Of a stretch of DNA of 64,000 nt, positions 25,171 through 37,454 are shown one piece after another (positions within the stretch are counted from its first letter, which is position 1; the number at the start of each line of letters is the position of its first letter). A program made the position numbers and the translations under genes. A model generated the notes under the pieces. That model had not been told where the DNA came from, searched no databases, and was given only the letters and a program-made list of their open reading frames with translations. Source of the DNA: Brachynemurus nebulosus (Eukaryota > Arthropoda > Insecta > Neuroptera > Myrmeleontidae); the NCBI GenBank assembly GCA_035578155.1, contig JAPWDM010000006.1:11858305-11922304 (forward strand), read 5' to 3'.

Positions 25171-26581
25171 TATCGTTATGTGTTGGTGGAAGTGCTGGTT
25201 AATATTCTTATTGGGCTAAATTTCTCCACTATTACCCTATTACCACGCATTACAAGTTGATTCGAGTTTGCATTATCACTGGTTAAGGAGAAATGCACTT
25301 CAAATGTAACTGTGTATTATAAAGGTACAATTGAGCTTTGAAACTGTATCAAGTGACCAGGAAAAGTTATTTGAACATTTATGGTTGGGACTCGTCTAAC
25401 ATTTGTGAGGTTGTGTGAGGTTAGAACTATATTTTTTGGATTCAGTGGTGATGCTTGGAGTTCGCGAAGTGTACACCTGCCACTTTTTGGGGCCTTCCCT
25501 GATGATAAGTAAAACGGAAATTCCTAAAATTTTGTCAGTATTATACCGATGTCTGTTTTAAGCCTATGTTTTGATAATATGTTTAAAGCATTGACTGATA
25601 TTAAAAATTTTAAAAATTTTAAAAAATTTGGTTATTTTCGCTTGGTCCAATAAAAATTGTTACCATTTTCATAGTTTCAGATTAATTTGAATGAATCTTT
25701 ACTGAATAATTTTCTCAATAAATTAGATATTAATTTTTATGCCGAAGTTTACATATAAAAAAAAATTCCTTTTGAAGTTTTGAATCTGAAACCTCACCTC
25801 AGTTTTTACAATATCTATGTTTTAGCAGACTCGACGAGAGAGGGGGCAGCTGGGACCGTATTGGATTGGATCTCGACTGTAGTTTTGCGAAATTTTTTTT
25901 TGAAAAATTTAGTTTCTCTCCGGCGTTTATTCATTTTTTCCACGGTGCTGTGTTTTACAAAATTAGAAAAAGATCTCATAAAGTGTCGCCACTGTTTGAA
26001 ATCTTTTTAGACAACACCACAGTTCTTGAGCGGTCTGTTTTGAAACGTATTTTTGCAACAAAAATTACAGTATAATAATTTCCTGAATTTTCCAGAAAAT
26101 CTATTTCCGAGTCACCTTGTACACTTTACAAATTTATCAGCGCACGTTAACCAGCTTGATACCTTTCCAAAACATTATTTTAGCTACCGAACTAGCTCAA
26201 AATATTAAACTAACATTTAGAAATCTTACTAATAATCAGTGGTAGTTTATAAGATTTCGTTAATATACTGTATTTAGTTCTGTTTTAATTTAAATTGGCA
26301 ATTTTGCACATCAAATGCACTCGGTTTGATATCATAGTCAGCGTGTGTAGGTTTATTTACCGCACAGTGGGGGGAATTTTTTTTTTTACGAGTAATAAGT
26401 TGCGAATTGTCAAGGTGAATTTGTTTAAATGTATCTACGTATACCTACAGATTTCATATTTATCGGGCGTGAAAAATATTTCTAGGTAATTGATTTAATT
26501 GAAACTACGTGAAACCGGTAGCAAAAGAATTAATATTTCGAAGAAATTTATTCTATTTTATTTAAATATGAACCTAATGTA
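25171..26581. other. Non-coding sequence
   Basis: GCAGACTCGACGAGAGAGG at about 25827 is a lone terminus of the hAT MITE family seen at 21729 and 39224; no partner end was found. Overlapping frames at 25780-26075 lie in this remnant. No gene recognised. Confidence 0.45.
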
Positions 26582-27666
26582 GGTTTGTTCCAACAAACAC
26601 TAGAACTTTCAATGATTAAATCAAATTTAGTTCACAATTTAACTGATTGTTATAGGTTTTTAAAAAAATGTGATTTGGTGACTGGTGACTGATTTCGAAG
26701 AAATCACTTTCTGAAAATTTTTCACTGATTTAATCTGAATGGAAAATTCAACTATTACAGTGGTTGTTGTGGTGAGACTTGAGCCTGGGACTGTGGTAGA
26801 AATTTTTTTTGAGAATCCTTAGAATCCAAAATTGACATTCACTAACATTTACATATTATTATGTATATGACAACTCTCAAATAAAACATCTCACCTTTGT
26901 GAAATTCGGTGAAAACATTCCCAAACTCTTGGTCGAATTATTCATACAGACATGTCTGATGCCGGGAATTTCAAGAATTTTCCGTCAAAAGAATGAGTTT
27001 TTTGTCAAAATCTGTCTAAATTCAAAGATTTCGAATTTTTTTTTTTAGATCATTGTAAAGGAGTGGAAAAAATCACATATAATATATAAATTAAAAATCA
27101 CAAAGTGATTGAAAAAATTATCCGGATCGGCCGGGAATCGAACCCAGGATCTCCTGGTAACTAGCCAGGTGTGCTATCCATTACACCATCGATCCTTTGC
27201 TCGACAGGCGCCCGATACAGACAACATTCAATCACCTATGTGTATGTACTCTCTAAAATGCGAGAAGCAGTTTCAACTTTTCAAATTTTTGATTGTCTAA
27301 CTGAATGGACGTAACATTCCATTACAATTATTAATTACAAGTCTACTAGTACCTGTCTCGAAAATTTTATCTTCTGAACTGAAATATATAGGTATAATTA
27401 TTCTATGTGACGGGATGTTATTCCTTTAAATATAAGTCCTGAGAAATTCACTATGTTATGTAGGATGCTGTGACAAGAGCAATTTTTTTTTCAATTTCAA
27501 AATTTAGTAAATTTAAAAATTTAGCTACATTGGGTCAACATTACCTAGATGACGACAGAACGGCGGAAATTCTATATAAAACTCGAATTACATTTTATTT
27601 TTTTTAACTGGAACAGTTTATAATAATTCTGCGCATTCTCACTCAAGTGTTTGTTTGGAACAAACC
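26582..27666. mobile_element. TA-flanked TIR element carrying a tRNA gene
   Basis: The left end GGTTTGTTCCAACAAACACT and the right end read outward, GGTTTGTTCCAAACAAACAC, are inverted repeats with a one-base indel. TA flanks each (26580-26581 and 27667-27668), as for Tc1/mariner elements. At 1085 bp with no transposase frame it would be a non-autonomous element. The intact tRNA gene at 27124-27195 lies in its interior. It may instead be a chance pair of ends; a second copy is needed to be sure. Confidence 0.6.
27124..27195 (-). tRNA. tRNA gene, anticodon AGT (Thr by anticodon)
   Basis: The minus-strand 72-nt sequence folds as a full cloverleaf. The acceptor is GGATCGA/CCGATCC (one A-C mismatch at the inner pair), the D arm is GTG...CAC-like, and the anticodon stem CCTGG/CCAGG closes the loop CTAGTTA with anticodon AGT. 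The T arm is CTGGG/CCCGG with loop TTCGATT. The A box (TGGTGTAATGG) and B box (GGTTCGATTCC) are canonical, and a T6 Pol III terminator follows at 27117-27112. The 3' half resembles eukaryotic tRNA-Thr(AGT); the acceptor and D arm do not look like standard tRNA-Thr, so charging identity is uncertain and it could be a high-copy tRNA-like element. A plus-strand frame reading GNRTQDLLVTSQ is an antisense artefact of it. Confidence 0.8.
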
Positions 27667-28256
27667 TAATATTTGTTTGAGGAACGTATTAAAGAACTGA
27701 ATGTTAGAATCGAAATTTCTGGATGTTTCGCGAATGTTTCTAAATGTCATAAACATCAACTACTAATCATTTTAGTTTCTGATTAGAAAAATATTAAATT
27801 AGAGCCATTAATATGTATGGTTGTGTCTTTGTAATTTATAATATTTAACGTTTTTTTTTCCCCTGGTTCGTATCATAAACAACCCCCATATCTACGGCAG
27901 ACAATCTTTGATGTTAATGATTATGGTGGGGGGAGGGTTTCGGTAAGTAATTATTATAATATAATACTGTGATACTGTTATGATGGTAGTACTGTCATTG
28001 TAAGTACTGTTACCGTAATACGTTACATAAACAAACATTATTGTTGAAAATAAAATCAGCCGAGTTAAAACAGCGCGCACAGAGACAATATTATTGGAAG
28101 TTTGTTATCTTAGTATTTAGCACAGTTGGACGTCTTCTCCGACAGCGGCTGTCGTTTGCAGGCGCTCGTTTTTGCAGTGTGTTTGTGTCTGAGAAAGGCC
28201 TAGGTATTTATTTACATACATAGTTCAATCGGGTTTGTGTATCATAAAGCAACATA

Positions 28257-28725
28257 CAGCTGAACCGTTTTTTATACGGTGGATAGGGTCCGCATAAAAA
28301 AAAATATATTCAAAAATATCATAAATAGTTATAAAAAGATTATTTCAGTCTAGACTGTAAAAAAAAATTTATGCGGTGGATGGGGATCGCATAAACGCTC
28401 AAGACGCTCAAGACCTCATAATTTCAATAGAAGTTGCTTTTCTAAACAAGATAAAGCATTAATTTACACGTGGGAACATTTTATTTCATTTTTATAATAT
28501 TATAAAAATTTTGAAAAATACATGTGTAAAAAAATTAAATGATGCAATAACTTATGTTCTTACGCAATGTATTGATTAAATGCTTAAAAGCCGTTAAAAA
28601 GTTTCTTACTGTCTCTTGATTTTGATTCATATTATGCATTTTAATGGCTATTTCTTTAAAAACCACATAAAAAGTTTGCACAAAAAAAAACGCACAAAAA
28701 AGACCGTATAAAAAAGGTTTAGCTG
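28257..28725. mobile_element. Tc1/mariner (pogo-like) MITE
   Basis: The left end CAGCTGAACCGTTTTTTATA and the right end read outward CAGCTAAACCTTTTTTATAC are inverted repeats. TA lies at 28255-28256 and 28726-28727. Internal motifs GGTGGATAGGGTCCGCATAA and GGTGGATGGGGATCGCATAA are near-direct repeats about 100 bases apart. The 469 bp are non-coding. Confidence 0.87.
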
Positions 28726-30427
28726 TACTGGAGTGTACGGGAGTGTATGGTTTTTGTTAGGGTTCCAAAGACACAAATCCGTGTTGAAATTTTTTCGTAT
28801 TGGAAAGTGGGGATGAAAACTTTAAAATGAAGTTTCTTTTACCACTTTTCCTTTTTAAGCCTCGTTTACGAAATATTGACCATCAAAGTAAAGTTATTTA
28901 CGCACGCCCTTCCCCATTCTGGAATTTTTGGATTAAGTTGTGTTGATCGATAACTTTCGAAAATTTTTACCAGTCAAATTTTCGAAATTAAAGCTTCAAC
29001 TGAAATGCTGAAAAATGGATAAAATTTTATCCTATATTTTTTTCCCGACAGCTCTGAAAAAATTTTAGTCAGTAAGGAGCCCTGAATCAATACGTCTCCA
29101 GTACGCACTTGGCAGATTTTATTATTTTATATATACTGGAGACAGAGGTATACCTGGTATCGTTTCCTTATTCAAATTTCAAGCCTCCTTTTTGGGCGAG
29201 ATTCTATTTAATAATTCATCGAATACCGCCGCCAACGGAAATTGGTCAATTAGACATTTCTATAGGTGTTTCGATTCGAAGTGAAGAGAATTTGGTGAAA
29301 GTTTATTTTTGAAACTGTGATTGTTATTTGGTCTCGTTTTCGGTTTTGGCGGTATTTTTATAATTCGACCATTCACCAAACTCTACCTTAAAACAAACAT
29401 GCCCCCCTCCCCCCTCACCCCCTCACTCTTCTTTTCGCTAATCTCCTTCTGATTTTGATTATGTGACGTTAAGAATGAGATATAGAAAACTGATATTGAT
29501 ACATGGGTAGTCTGCAGTAGAATTTTAAGAGAGACTTTCTTAGTTGATTGGGTGAGGTATAAAAATATATTGCCAGTGGAGCGTGGCACACAGCTTCCTC
29601 GCACACGTAACAAACTTTTATCCAAGTAAAATTATGATTTTTGGTGTATTAAAAAAATTTTGTATAATATGTGAAGACGTCATCAAAAACAATCTTTTTC
29701 AAAATAAATGCATGAGACGCCAATGGTTAAAAAAACACAAAATATATATTGATACATACATACTTACACTGGATATGGTAGTTATTTATGGTGGGTAATG
29801 AATGAGTAATGGGTAGTGCGGGTAATGACTGAATAATAATGATCGAATATTGTTTTGAATTATAAACAAAACCACAAAAACCGTAAGGTAATTAACCATC
29901 AAATCCCAGGTTAATTAACGTTATATTGTTTTATCCTTTATTATTGCCTCTGATATTTCTGTCGTGTTAATAATTTTCCAATCTGGCTAATGATGTATTA
30001 CATAAATGTAAAATCCCTATTTAGTATCTATAAATGTATATTTGGTCCAATTTTCACTATCTATTAAAATCTGTTTTTAAAAATTTACACGTAGTATTGT
30101 TAAAAACAGGGCCGTGGAGAGAAATGGCGAGCATTGGGGGACAAAAATTTTCAAAATTTTTCCAGTTGCCTGCGTCCCTTAAAGTGGTTTCGGGCCTTGG
30201 GGCCAGAATCCTGGTTCGATGACAATAACCTCACTTTACTTTTATTATTATTATATATTAGTTAATTTCAGTTTTTTTTTTTTCAGGCTGTTAAAATTCA
30301 ACAAATCTATGGGAAACAAAATAAATCAAAATAAATTTTAAAATTAAAACAATTGAAATCACATTTAATGTGTATTATTTCATAGCCAACCGTCTTGTTA
30401 TGGATTCTCGTTACTCTAATCTGATGC
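28726..30427. other. Non-coding sequence with degraded repeats
   Basis: The 'gggttcc ... cgtttacgaaatattga' repeat at 28760-28880 recurs at about 31980-32070 (inverted) and 33420-33500. A hAT-like end CAGGGCCGTGGAGAGA begins near 30108 without a clear partner. The frame at 29109-29312 has no recognisable domain. A segment near 29575-29620 resembles part of the duplicated unit at 52600-52660. Confidence 0.4.
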
Positions 30428-30613
30428 TACAGTATAGCACCGATAATGGAAACATCAGTTTTGGAAATTTTTTGAGAGCATCAAATTAGTCAACATCACT
30501 TTTGGAAAATTGCATTACATTTTTGATGCAACTTTCCAAAAGTGATGTTGACTAATTTGATGCTCTCAAAAAATTTCCAATACTGAAGTTTCCATTATCG
30601 GTGGTATATTGTA
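30428..30613. repeat. Near-perfect hairpin, arms about 88 bp
   Basis: The left arm (30428-30515) contains CACCGATAATGGAAAC and GAGAGCATCAAATTAGTCAA; the right arm (30526-30613) is its reverse complement with only a handful of mismatches. The loop is 10 bases. Ends near TACAGTATA/TATATTGTA suggest a small foldback MITE, but no TSD is certain. A transcript from either strand would form a long duplex. Confidence 0.9.
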
Positions 30614-31053
30614 TTTAATCTTGAACACGATTTGAAAATAATTTTTTTTTTATTTTATTAGTTGGGTCATTTGTCATCTTAAAAGCACACTCACAATCCT
30701 TTTTTGAAAAATATTTTGTTGTAATATGGCTCTTAAAACAAATACTTTAGGAGTAGGCGAAAAGATTGGAGAAATTGAAAGTTGCGAGTCTAGTGTCTAA
30801 AACTGTAGTTACAAGGAACTCCGAAATTTCCGAAATTCTTTACAAAACGTACGGTATGAAGCCTACTTTATATTGTAAATAATTAAAAAATATTTTTTAA
30901 TTTCATATCATTAAATAAATGTGCAAATAGGTATCAATAAAAATTATTATATACAATATTTCTTCTTTCTATATATATCGTAAAACTATATTAGGTAGAA
31001 CAAGATAGTAGACAGTGTGCGAGTGAGCTATAGCGATTATAGCGAAATTGGTA

Positions 31054-31054
31054 A

Positions 31055-31087
<33 letters not shown>
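31054..31087 (+). repeat. (GTCT)n microsatellite
   Basis: About eight tandem GTCT units. The plus-strand frame over it reads CLSVCLSVCLSV and is an artefact. Confidence 0.92.
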
Positions 31088-31088
<1 letters not shown>

Positions 31089-31266
31089 GTATGTACATGT
31101 TGCAATATTAAAAAAATAATAATAGATCAAAATTATAGGCTTAATAATGCTGCTGCAACTAACTCAATAACAAACGTATCCGTAAATTCAATTTCTGCTA
31201 GTTTCAACTCATTTCTACAGCACATACTCTAATTCGTCGGCTTATCTATTGTATTCGTTTGTAAAG

Positions 31267-31460
31267 TGGCTGGTGGGGGGTGTTGGTGGTGGGGGTTGGG
31301 AGGGGGGGTGTCGACGGTGGTGGTGGCAGCAAGCGGTATAATACAAAATACGTATATTTGTAGAATATAACGAACGTTATATTACGGTATCTATCGTACA
31401 CGGACTTTAGTATAGGTGGATTAGGGTGGGGGGGTGGGGTGGGGTGAGAGGATTGAAGGG
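31267..31460 (+). repeat. Paired G-rich tracts with quadruplex potential
   Basis: Two plus-strand clusters (about 31271-31330 and 31425-31455) have multiple runs of three to eight G with short GGT/GT linkers. A third G-rich cluster follows at 32725-32765 (GGGGGTGAGGGGGTGAGAGG). They are striking in AT-rich DNA. Proline-rich frames on the minus strand come from the composition. Confidence 0.65.
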
Positions 31461-32539
31461 GTTCAAGGGGTTCAATAAAGTTTAAATGCATCTATCTGTC
31501 TCAATCCCAATGTAATATGTATGTATAGGTAACACCTCAACACTTGAATATCAGCAATTTCGGTTGGCATTCAAACTGGTGGAAAACTGGTTTACAGTGG
31601 GCAAAAAAATTTATTTAGACTGATAGTTGATGACGATCGGAAGAAAGGAGACGATATTATGCATCATTTGGGAGTAAAAGTCTTATTTTTGCTATTCAAC
31701 GGGCCAGAGATTCTCCCAAGAAATATAATTTGCCTTTTAAAGGTTGTAAATTTAGAGATTTTAAACATTTTTTTGTAGCAAAATTGAAAATTCCATTTTA
31801 GCCTTTCCAGCCAAAAAGTCTGTAAGTCCCATACGATAGCGTACGTAGAATTAGTTCTAGAGTTACTCTTCTTGAATTTCCAAAAATTTGAAATTTTTCG
31901 AAAATTTTGATTGCATCTTTTTAATAAGCGCTGGTGTCTATATACTTTTTTTTTTAATTTCTTGGCCCCACAAATGAAAGCTCAATATTTCGTAAACGAT
32001 CGAAAAATGGCAAAAGGAAACCCAACTTCATTTTAATATTCCTTTCTAACGATATGGAACGTAGAAAAGAAATTTTCATCCCGACAAAATTTCATGTTCA
32101 AAGGCTGAAAGGTGTGAAAATTATAAAGGTGTAACATTTTTTTTTCGACACCTTAAAAATTTATTTCATTTTGATAATTTTCCGAACATTTACGGACGAG
32201 ATTCTTTATTGGCGCTTCCACCATTATGTGAACAATTACATTTTGTATGTTGTAATACAGACTTCAAATTATTTAATATTTGAATGTCGTTTCAACATTA
32301 TGACTTTATGAATCAAATATGATTCTATAATATTATAGGTACCTATATCTATCTATATAGGACTATATCTATCTATCTATAATATTTGCCACTGTTAGAT
32401 ACATTAACCAACCAGCAGCATCACCCAACAACATCGCCCATTCATATAGTGAGAGCACATAATATTGAGCAAGAAATATACTCAACAATAATGATAATAA
32501 TAATAGGAGAATATGAGTGATAAATAGAACTAAAATTGA

Positions 32540-33265
32540 ACATATACACCCCCGCGCGCACCCACCCACACCCCCAGCGCAACAAAGATGCAAATATATT
32601 AAACGGACATAAATATTATCAATTTGTCTTTTTCTTTTAATAATATTTGGTTCATCAATTTTTGGTGTATATATATTGAATGGATCGGGTGTGAAATATG
32701 AACGAGCAATAATCAGAAGGGTGAGGTTGCGGGGGTGAGGGGGTGAGAGGGGGTGAGGTGAGTGAGGTGAATATTAGTAGTGAAATGAGCATCGAATGAT
32801 GAATAATAAATATTTCATCACCCTCGCCCCCGCGCGCTCTTCCCAATTGGGTGATAGGTATATAGCCGATTTGAACTGTAAGCGGCAAACGTCAGCTTAA
32901 CGCGTAGTGTACGACAGTAGTGTTCGTCGTCGTTCGCTTATTGTTGTTTTGTGTGTATTGAATGGGTGATGGTGCCTGTGTATTGGGTGAAGTACCCATC
33001 ATTCTGTCAATGGATTGGCGAATATGTGTGTGTGTGTGTGTATGAACAAATTGAATAGGAATTAACTAATTTCTGTTAAATTAAATGTGCATTAGTGTTA
33101 GACAGACAGACATTCCGTTCCTGTAATGTTCCTGTAACATTGTGAAGGCAGTGTTGCTAAAACATTTTTTGGTTCTATGCATTGTGTTAAGCACCCGTTG
33201 AGTAGCAGTAGTAGAAGAATCAAATGGTGGAAGCACTGGGAAGCGTGATTTCCGACGTATTAATG
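32540..33265 (+). other. Unassigned, less AT-rich region; possible promoter or 5' exon
   Basis: From the GC-rich patch at 32545-32585 to about 33265 the sequence has CpG-containing stretches (CGTCGTCGTTCGC at about 32927), a GT microsatellite (33025-33042), and a well-placed ATG at 33224. The ATG has an A at -3 and opens MVEALGSVISD before a possible donor GAC|GTATTA, while the frame hits a stop 15 codons in. This is only suggestive of a first exon of a gene lying outside recognisable sequence. Confidence 0.2.
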
Positions 33266-33557
33266 TAATTATTACGTGGTATTTTAAATGTCAGATAAGA
33301 TTACTAACACAGGGATTTATAATTTCAAAAATTCTTTTTTTTTGGGTTATATCCAAAAATTTGAAGAGTGGGAAAGAAATTTTTTTCTAACGTATCACAT
33401 TGTGTGTGATACTCGTTAAAAAGGGTTCTGAAAATGAAGTTGAGGTTCCTTTTTGTAATTATTCATTTTTAAACTCCGTTTACGAAATATTGAGGTTAAA
33501 AGTGAGATCCTGATAATTACAGATGCTAATGTTAGGAGTTAAAGGAGAATATATGCA

Positions 33558-34003
33558 TCAAAAATACCCCTATCGCAGCATCCTGCATGACATAGCGAAT
33601 TTTCGTTTATAAAAATTAGTTTTTCTCGGAAAACTAGTCGACATAGAATAATAAAGACATTTTTTATACTGTGATTTTTTTCTCCTCTTTTCAATGGTGT
33701 AAAAAAATTTTGGAACAAGTGTAAATTTTGGCAAAAAACTAATTATTTTCACGAAAAATGTCGCAAAAACAATGTTCTGGACATCGGACGTGTCTGGCTA
33801 ACGAACATGTCCAACGGTGTGAGACTTCCAACATTTTTACCAAATTTCGTAAAAGTAGGACATTTCGTTCGCTAATTATGGTGCGGTAATATAAATTTTA
33901 GTTCCTATAGGGACCTGAAAACAAATTTCTTCCATAGTCCCGGACTCAAGTCGCGTCATCACACTGGCCGTAATAGCTGATTTTTTGATTCGAAAATTCG
34001 CTA
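33558..34003 (+). repeat. Dispersed repeat family A, copy 2 (near full length)
   Basis: Matches 37042-37557 over its whole length in the same orientation, including GACATCGGACGTGTCTGGCT and the CTATAGGGACCTGAAAACAA segment. AGCGAATTTTCG near the left and AAATTCGCTAA at the right are inverted, but about 30 bases of similarity extend further left, so true ends are uncertain. Confidence 0.82.
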
Positions 34004-34601
34004 ATATATATATGAAATTCAAAACAAGATCGTCTGAGGCAAACGTTCCAAAAGAGTATTTTTATGTATCACTAAAAGTAAATATTTTTGGGAGATTATT
34101 AGGTACTGAAAGTGTCACTTAATAGAGTGTTAGAATTTTGAAGATGTCTATGACAAAATTGGTGGCTCGTGCAAAGTTAAATTTCTCCGAGAACGATTTC
34201 AGTTCGGTGCTTATCGTTTGATGGTCTCTGGTATCTGTTTCATGGTGGCTGCTTGCATATTTGTTTACTTATGTTTAATATTGTCATATAGTCAGTCAGT
34301 TAGTGTAGTATATATTATGTATATTATATGTAATCAAATATAATATGAGAAATAAATCTATGCTGTATATGAAAAGTATCTATGTAATACTATTGCATTA
34401 TGTAAAATTGAAAGTATGCTTAAATGAAATTTTCTTATTAATAAAAATATGCAAAATGAACAATATAATTGTAAGAATATACAATATACTCGTACATACA
34501 TATATTGACTACATAAAAAGTTTATACAGCATATATAAAGTACAGTTGTATACAATGAAAAGTTGACATTGAAAAGAAATATTATATTCTTTTCTAACAA
34601 C

Positions 34602-35041
34602 TAACGTAAAAGCCTCTATACCGGAACACTATTTTTAGGTGTGTAATTAGACTGGCTTATAAAAATTGACAAATAAATTAAACACCCATTTTTTTTTTCT
34701 TAATAAGCATGAAAGAATGTATTTTTAATCCAATGAATATGGTTTTAAAAAAAAAATATTAATGACACTATGAAGTTGGGAATCGATATACAAACAGACG
34801 TGTAATATGAGTAATATGACACATAGAGTGACATCTAGACGTTAAAGTAGGAAACATAGAATGGTTTAAGTATCAGACGTAAATAAAAGATCAAAATACT
34901 GTATTCAACAGAAATTGTTTAATATATTTAATTAAGTATGGAAACATTAAATGCGAGGTGAATTTAAATTTAAATACATATAAATGTCAAAACTGTTCGC
35001 ACATAATATGATAGCGTTCCGGTCTAGGAGCTTTTACGTTA
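34602..35041. mobile_element. TIR element family F, copy 2
   Basis: The ends TAACGTAAAAGCCTCTATAC(CGGAAC) and (GTTCCGG)TCTAGGAGCTTTTACGTTA are inverted repeats of about 27 bp with few mismatches. The 440-bp interior matches parts of 24027-25170 in opposite orientation. The target site is unclear because the ends themselves carry TAA/TTA. No coding content. Confidence 0.78.
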
Positions 35042-35339
35042 ATACACATTGTATGAAATTGTTGACGTGGTACTGCGTTGTGTCACGGTTAGTTAATGAC
35101 CATTAACGTGTTAAAAATTCAATCTATTTAAAGACAAAACATCCCCGCTTTGATTCAGTACATTTTGATTATTCTATTAACATTTACATCTATCGCACAA
35201 CTCTCATGTCATGTCGTTTGCATAATATTTTGAATATGTGTTGTTTCCCTCATAGTCAGGCATGCGCGAGTAGTACTGTGTAATATATTCATTTTTAATT
35301 TAAATGTTCTATATTTTATTCTAAAAGCTGTATGGAAAA

Positions 35340-35860
35340 CTGACTTTCATCAAGGAACCCTGGCTTAACGTAGTTGCTCTGAGATAGTCAGGTACAAAAG
35401 TATACCTCAGCGAAAAAATTTTCCTTTATCAAAAATTAAAAATAATGTATTAGTATTCTTCAGTGATGATATTTGTATACCACTTGTTTTTTTTTTTAAA
35501 TTTCCGCGCGTTTTTGTTGTAGCAATATAAAAACATTGTTGAAAAACTGTTGTAAAGACGTTGTAAAATGATGTTTATAAATAATATTTCAAAAACGGCG
35601 TGGTGAATAATTTTTATTTCTTATTAAATATGGTTTATAACTTTTTATAACATATTAAATTTTTATCAGATTCCTTTAACACGTTTTCCCATCAAAGGCT
35701 GTGTTAAAATTACAAAACTTTGAAATCATTTTTCTCAAAATTGGGCTGGTCAATTTTTTTTTCGGTAAGGGCTCCTATTATTGGTATTGAATTAAATAAG
35801 TACCTATCTAGAGAAGTTTTGTTAAAATCCTTTGAGAAAATCGTTTTATTCAAAAACACA
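35340..35860 (+). repeat. Dispersed repeat family G, copy 1
   Basis: Contains CTGAGATAGTCAGGTACAAA, CCGCGCGTTTTTGTTGTAGC and AAACGGCGTGGTGAATAA, all present in inverted order at 62600-63020. No terminal repeat or target duplication established. The frame at 35720-35977 overlaps its end. Confidence 0.8.
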
Positions 35861-35951
35861 AGATTCATTCAAGAAATCTATTTTTTCTCAACAAAATTTG
35901 ACTTGTCGTTAGTTTTTCTTTGGACTACTTTAACAGTGTACATTACATATA

Positions 35952-36130
35952 CCGTAAATTGGGATGAATCGGCATGAATTCAGGCTTGACATCGTATTTT
36001 TTAAATTTCTTAATGTATTAACGAGCAACTTGATCCAATTTCAAGTCCTTTTGATTTACGTCTAGTATTTTTAAATCAAATTCATAACTAACTTTTTTTT
36101 CGATTTATCCCAATTCATCCCAATTTACGG
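35952..36130. mobile_element. Tc1/mariner-type MITE (179 bp)
   Basis: The termini CCGTAAATTGGGATGAAT and ATTCATCCCAATTTACGG are perfect inverted repeats, flanked by TA (35950-35951 and 36131-36132). The interior is non-coding. Confidence 0.92.
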
Positions 36131-36282
36131 TATGTATATACGTAAGTATCTAATAGAGAATATTTATTATACATATAGATAGTACATATTATTCGTATAT
36201 ACACGAGATGAATATGATTGAAAATTACATTTATAATATTATATTGTATAATGTAGTATAACAATAGACACTTTATAACAAA

Positions 36283-36307
36283 ACCGGTACCGCTTTACGG
36301 TACCGGT
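36283..36307. other. Perfect 10-bp inverted repeat ACCGGTACCG
   Basis: ACCGGTACCG, a 5-base loop CTTTA, then CGGTACCGGT. The preceding bases give AAACCGGT, close to the Grainyhead/CP2 consensus AACCGGTT. It lies at the start of a less AT-rich segment (36280-36560) with no recognisable exon. Regulatory meaning is speculative. Confidence 0.45.
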
Positions 36308-37041
36308 ACAGGCACAGCTCGTCTATTGTATACATATATGGAATATGTGACAATACGCGACAATGAGGCAAAAGGATCAAAGGTCCTTGTGTCTTTCTCG
36401 TTCTCAACGACGCTCTTACGATGGATGAGTTAGTTATGTATGTTGGGTTATGCAATTGTTTGATGATATGAAACCATTTCGCCCGTCACCGGGCCGGTGC
36501 CGGGGGATGGCAGAGGTGACAGTGTGCCCGCCCGTGTGTCAGCGTGTTGTATTATTGTATTGTATTGCTCATTTTGATGTTGTCAATGGCTCAAGTCTAG
36601 TTCTCAATTGAGTATCGTATGTATCGAGTGTTGTTATTAATTTACTTATATATTAATATTTTCAACGTTATAAATGTCATTAGAATCATTTAATTTTATA
36701 TTATGTGTTAACTTACGTTGCATGCCTCATCAAACAGCCGGAGCCACAACGTGTACCAGATATAGTTGTCCCATTTTTGGAAACAGTTGACTTGAAGCTG
36801 ACGGGTTGACCTGATCGTTGTGGATGTGTCTTTTCTATAGAAGTTTCTCTTTAGAATAACGTTTTAGCGGTAGTCTTTAGTTACTTACGTAGAAATTGAT
36901 CTTTGAAGTCGGTCAGACGAGGGAAAACTTTGAAGTGCGAATACGGCAGGGGGCAGATACTCATCAAATATTGAAATTTTTAGGATTCAGTTACCTTAAT
37001 TCAATCAATCACTCTAATTCTAATTCATAAAGCTGGATTTG

Positions 37042-37378
37042 AAAAATACGCCTGTCGTAGCATTCTGCATAATATAGCGAATTTCCGTTTGAAAAAATTA
37101 GTTTTTCTCGGAAACTAGTTGACATAGAATAATAGTTTACACCTTTTTTGTGTGATTTTTTCTTCTCGTTTCAATAGTGTAAAAAAATTGTCGCAAAAAT
37201 TTTTGAATAAAGGGAAATTTTGGCAAAATACTAGTTTTTTTCACGAAAATTGCCAAAAAAGCCATGTTTCGGACATCGGACGTGCCTGGTTAACGAACTC
37301 GTCCAACGGTTTGAGACTTACAATATTTTCACCAGATTTTGTAAAAATCGGACCTTTCGTTCGAGAGTTATCGTGCGG

Positions 37379-37454
<76 letters not shown>

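Noticed and set aside
27109..27300. Plus-strand frame reading GNRTQDLLVTSQVCYPL
   Set aside because: This is the antisense translation of the tRNA gene at 27124-27195, a well-known annotation artefact.
31246..31491. Proline-rich minus-strand frame
   Set aside because: Antisense of G-rich tracts; no domain or splice support.
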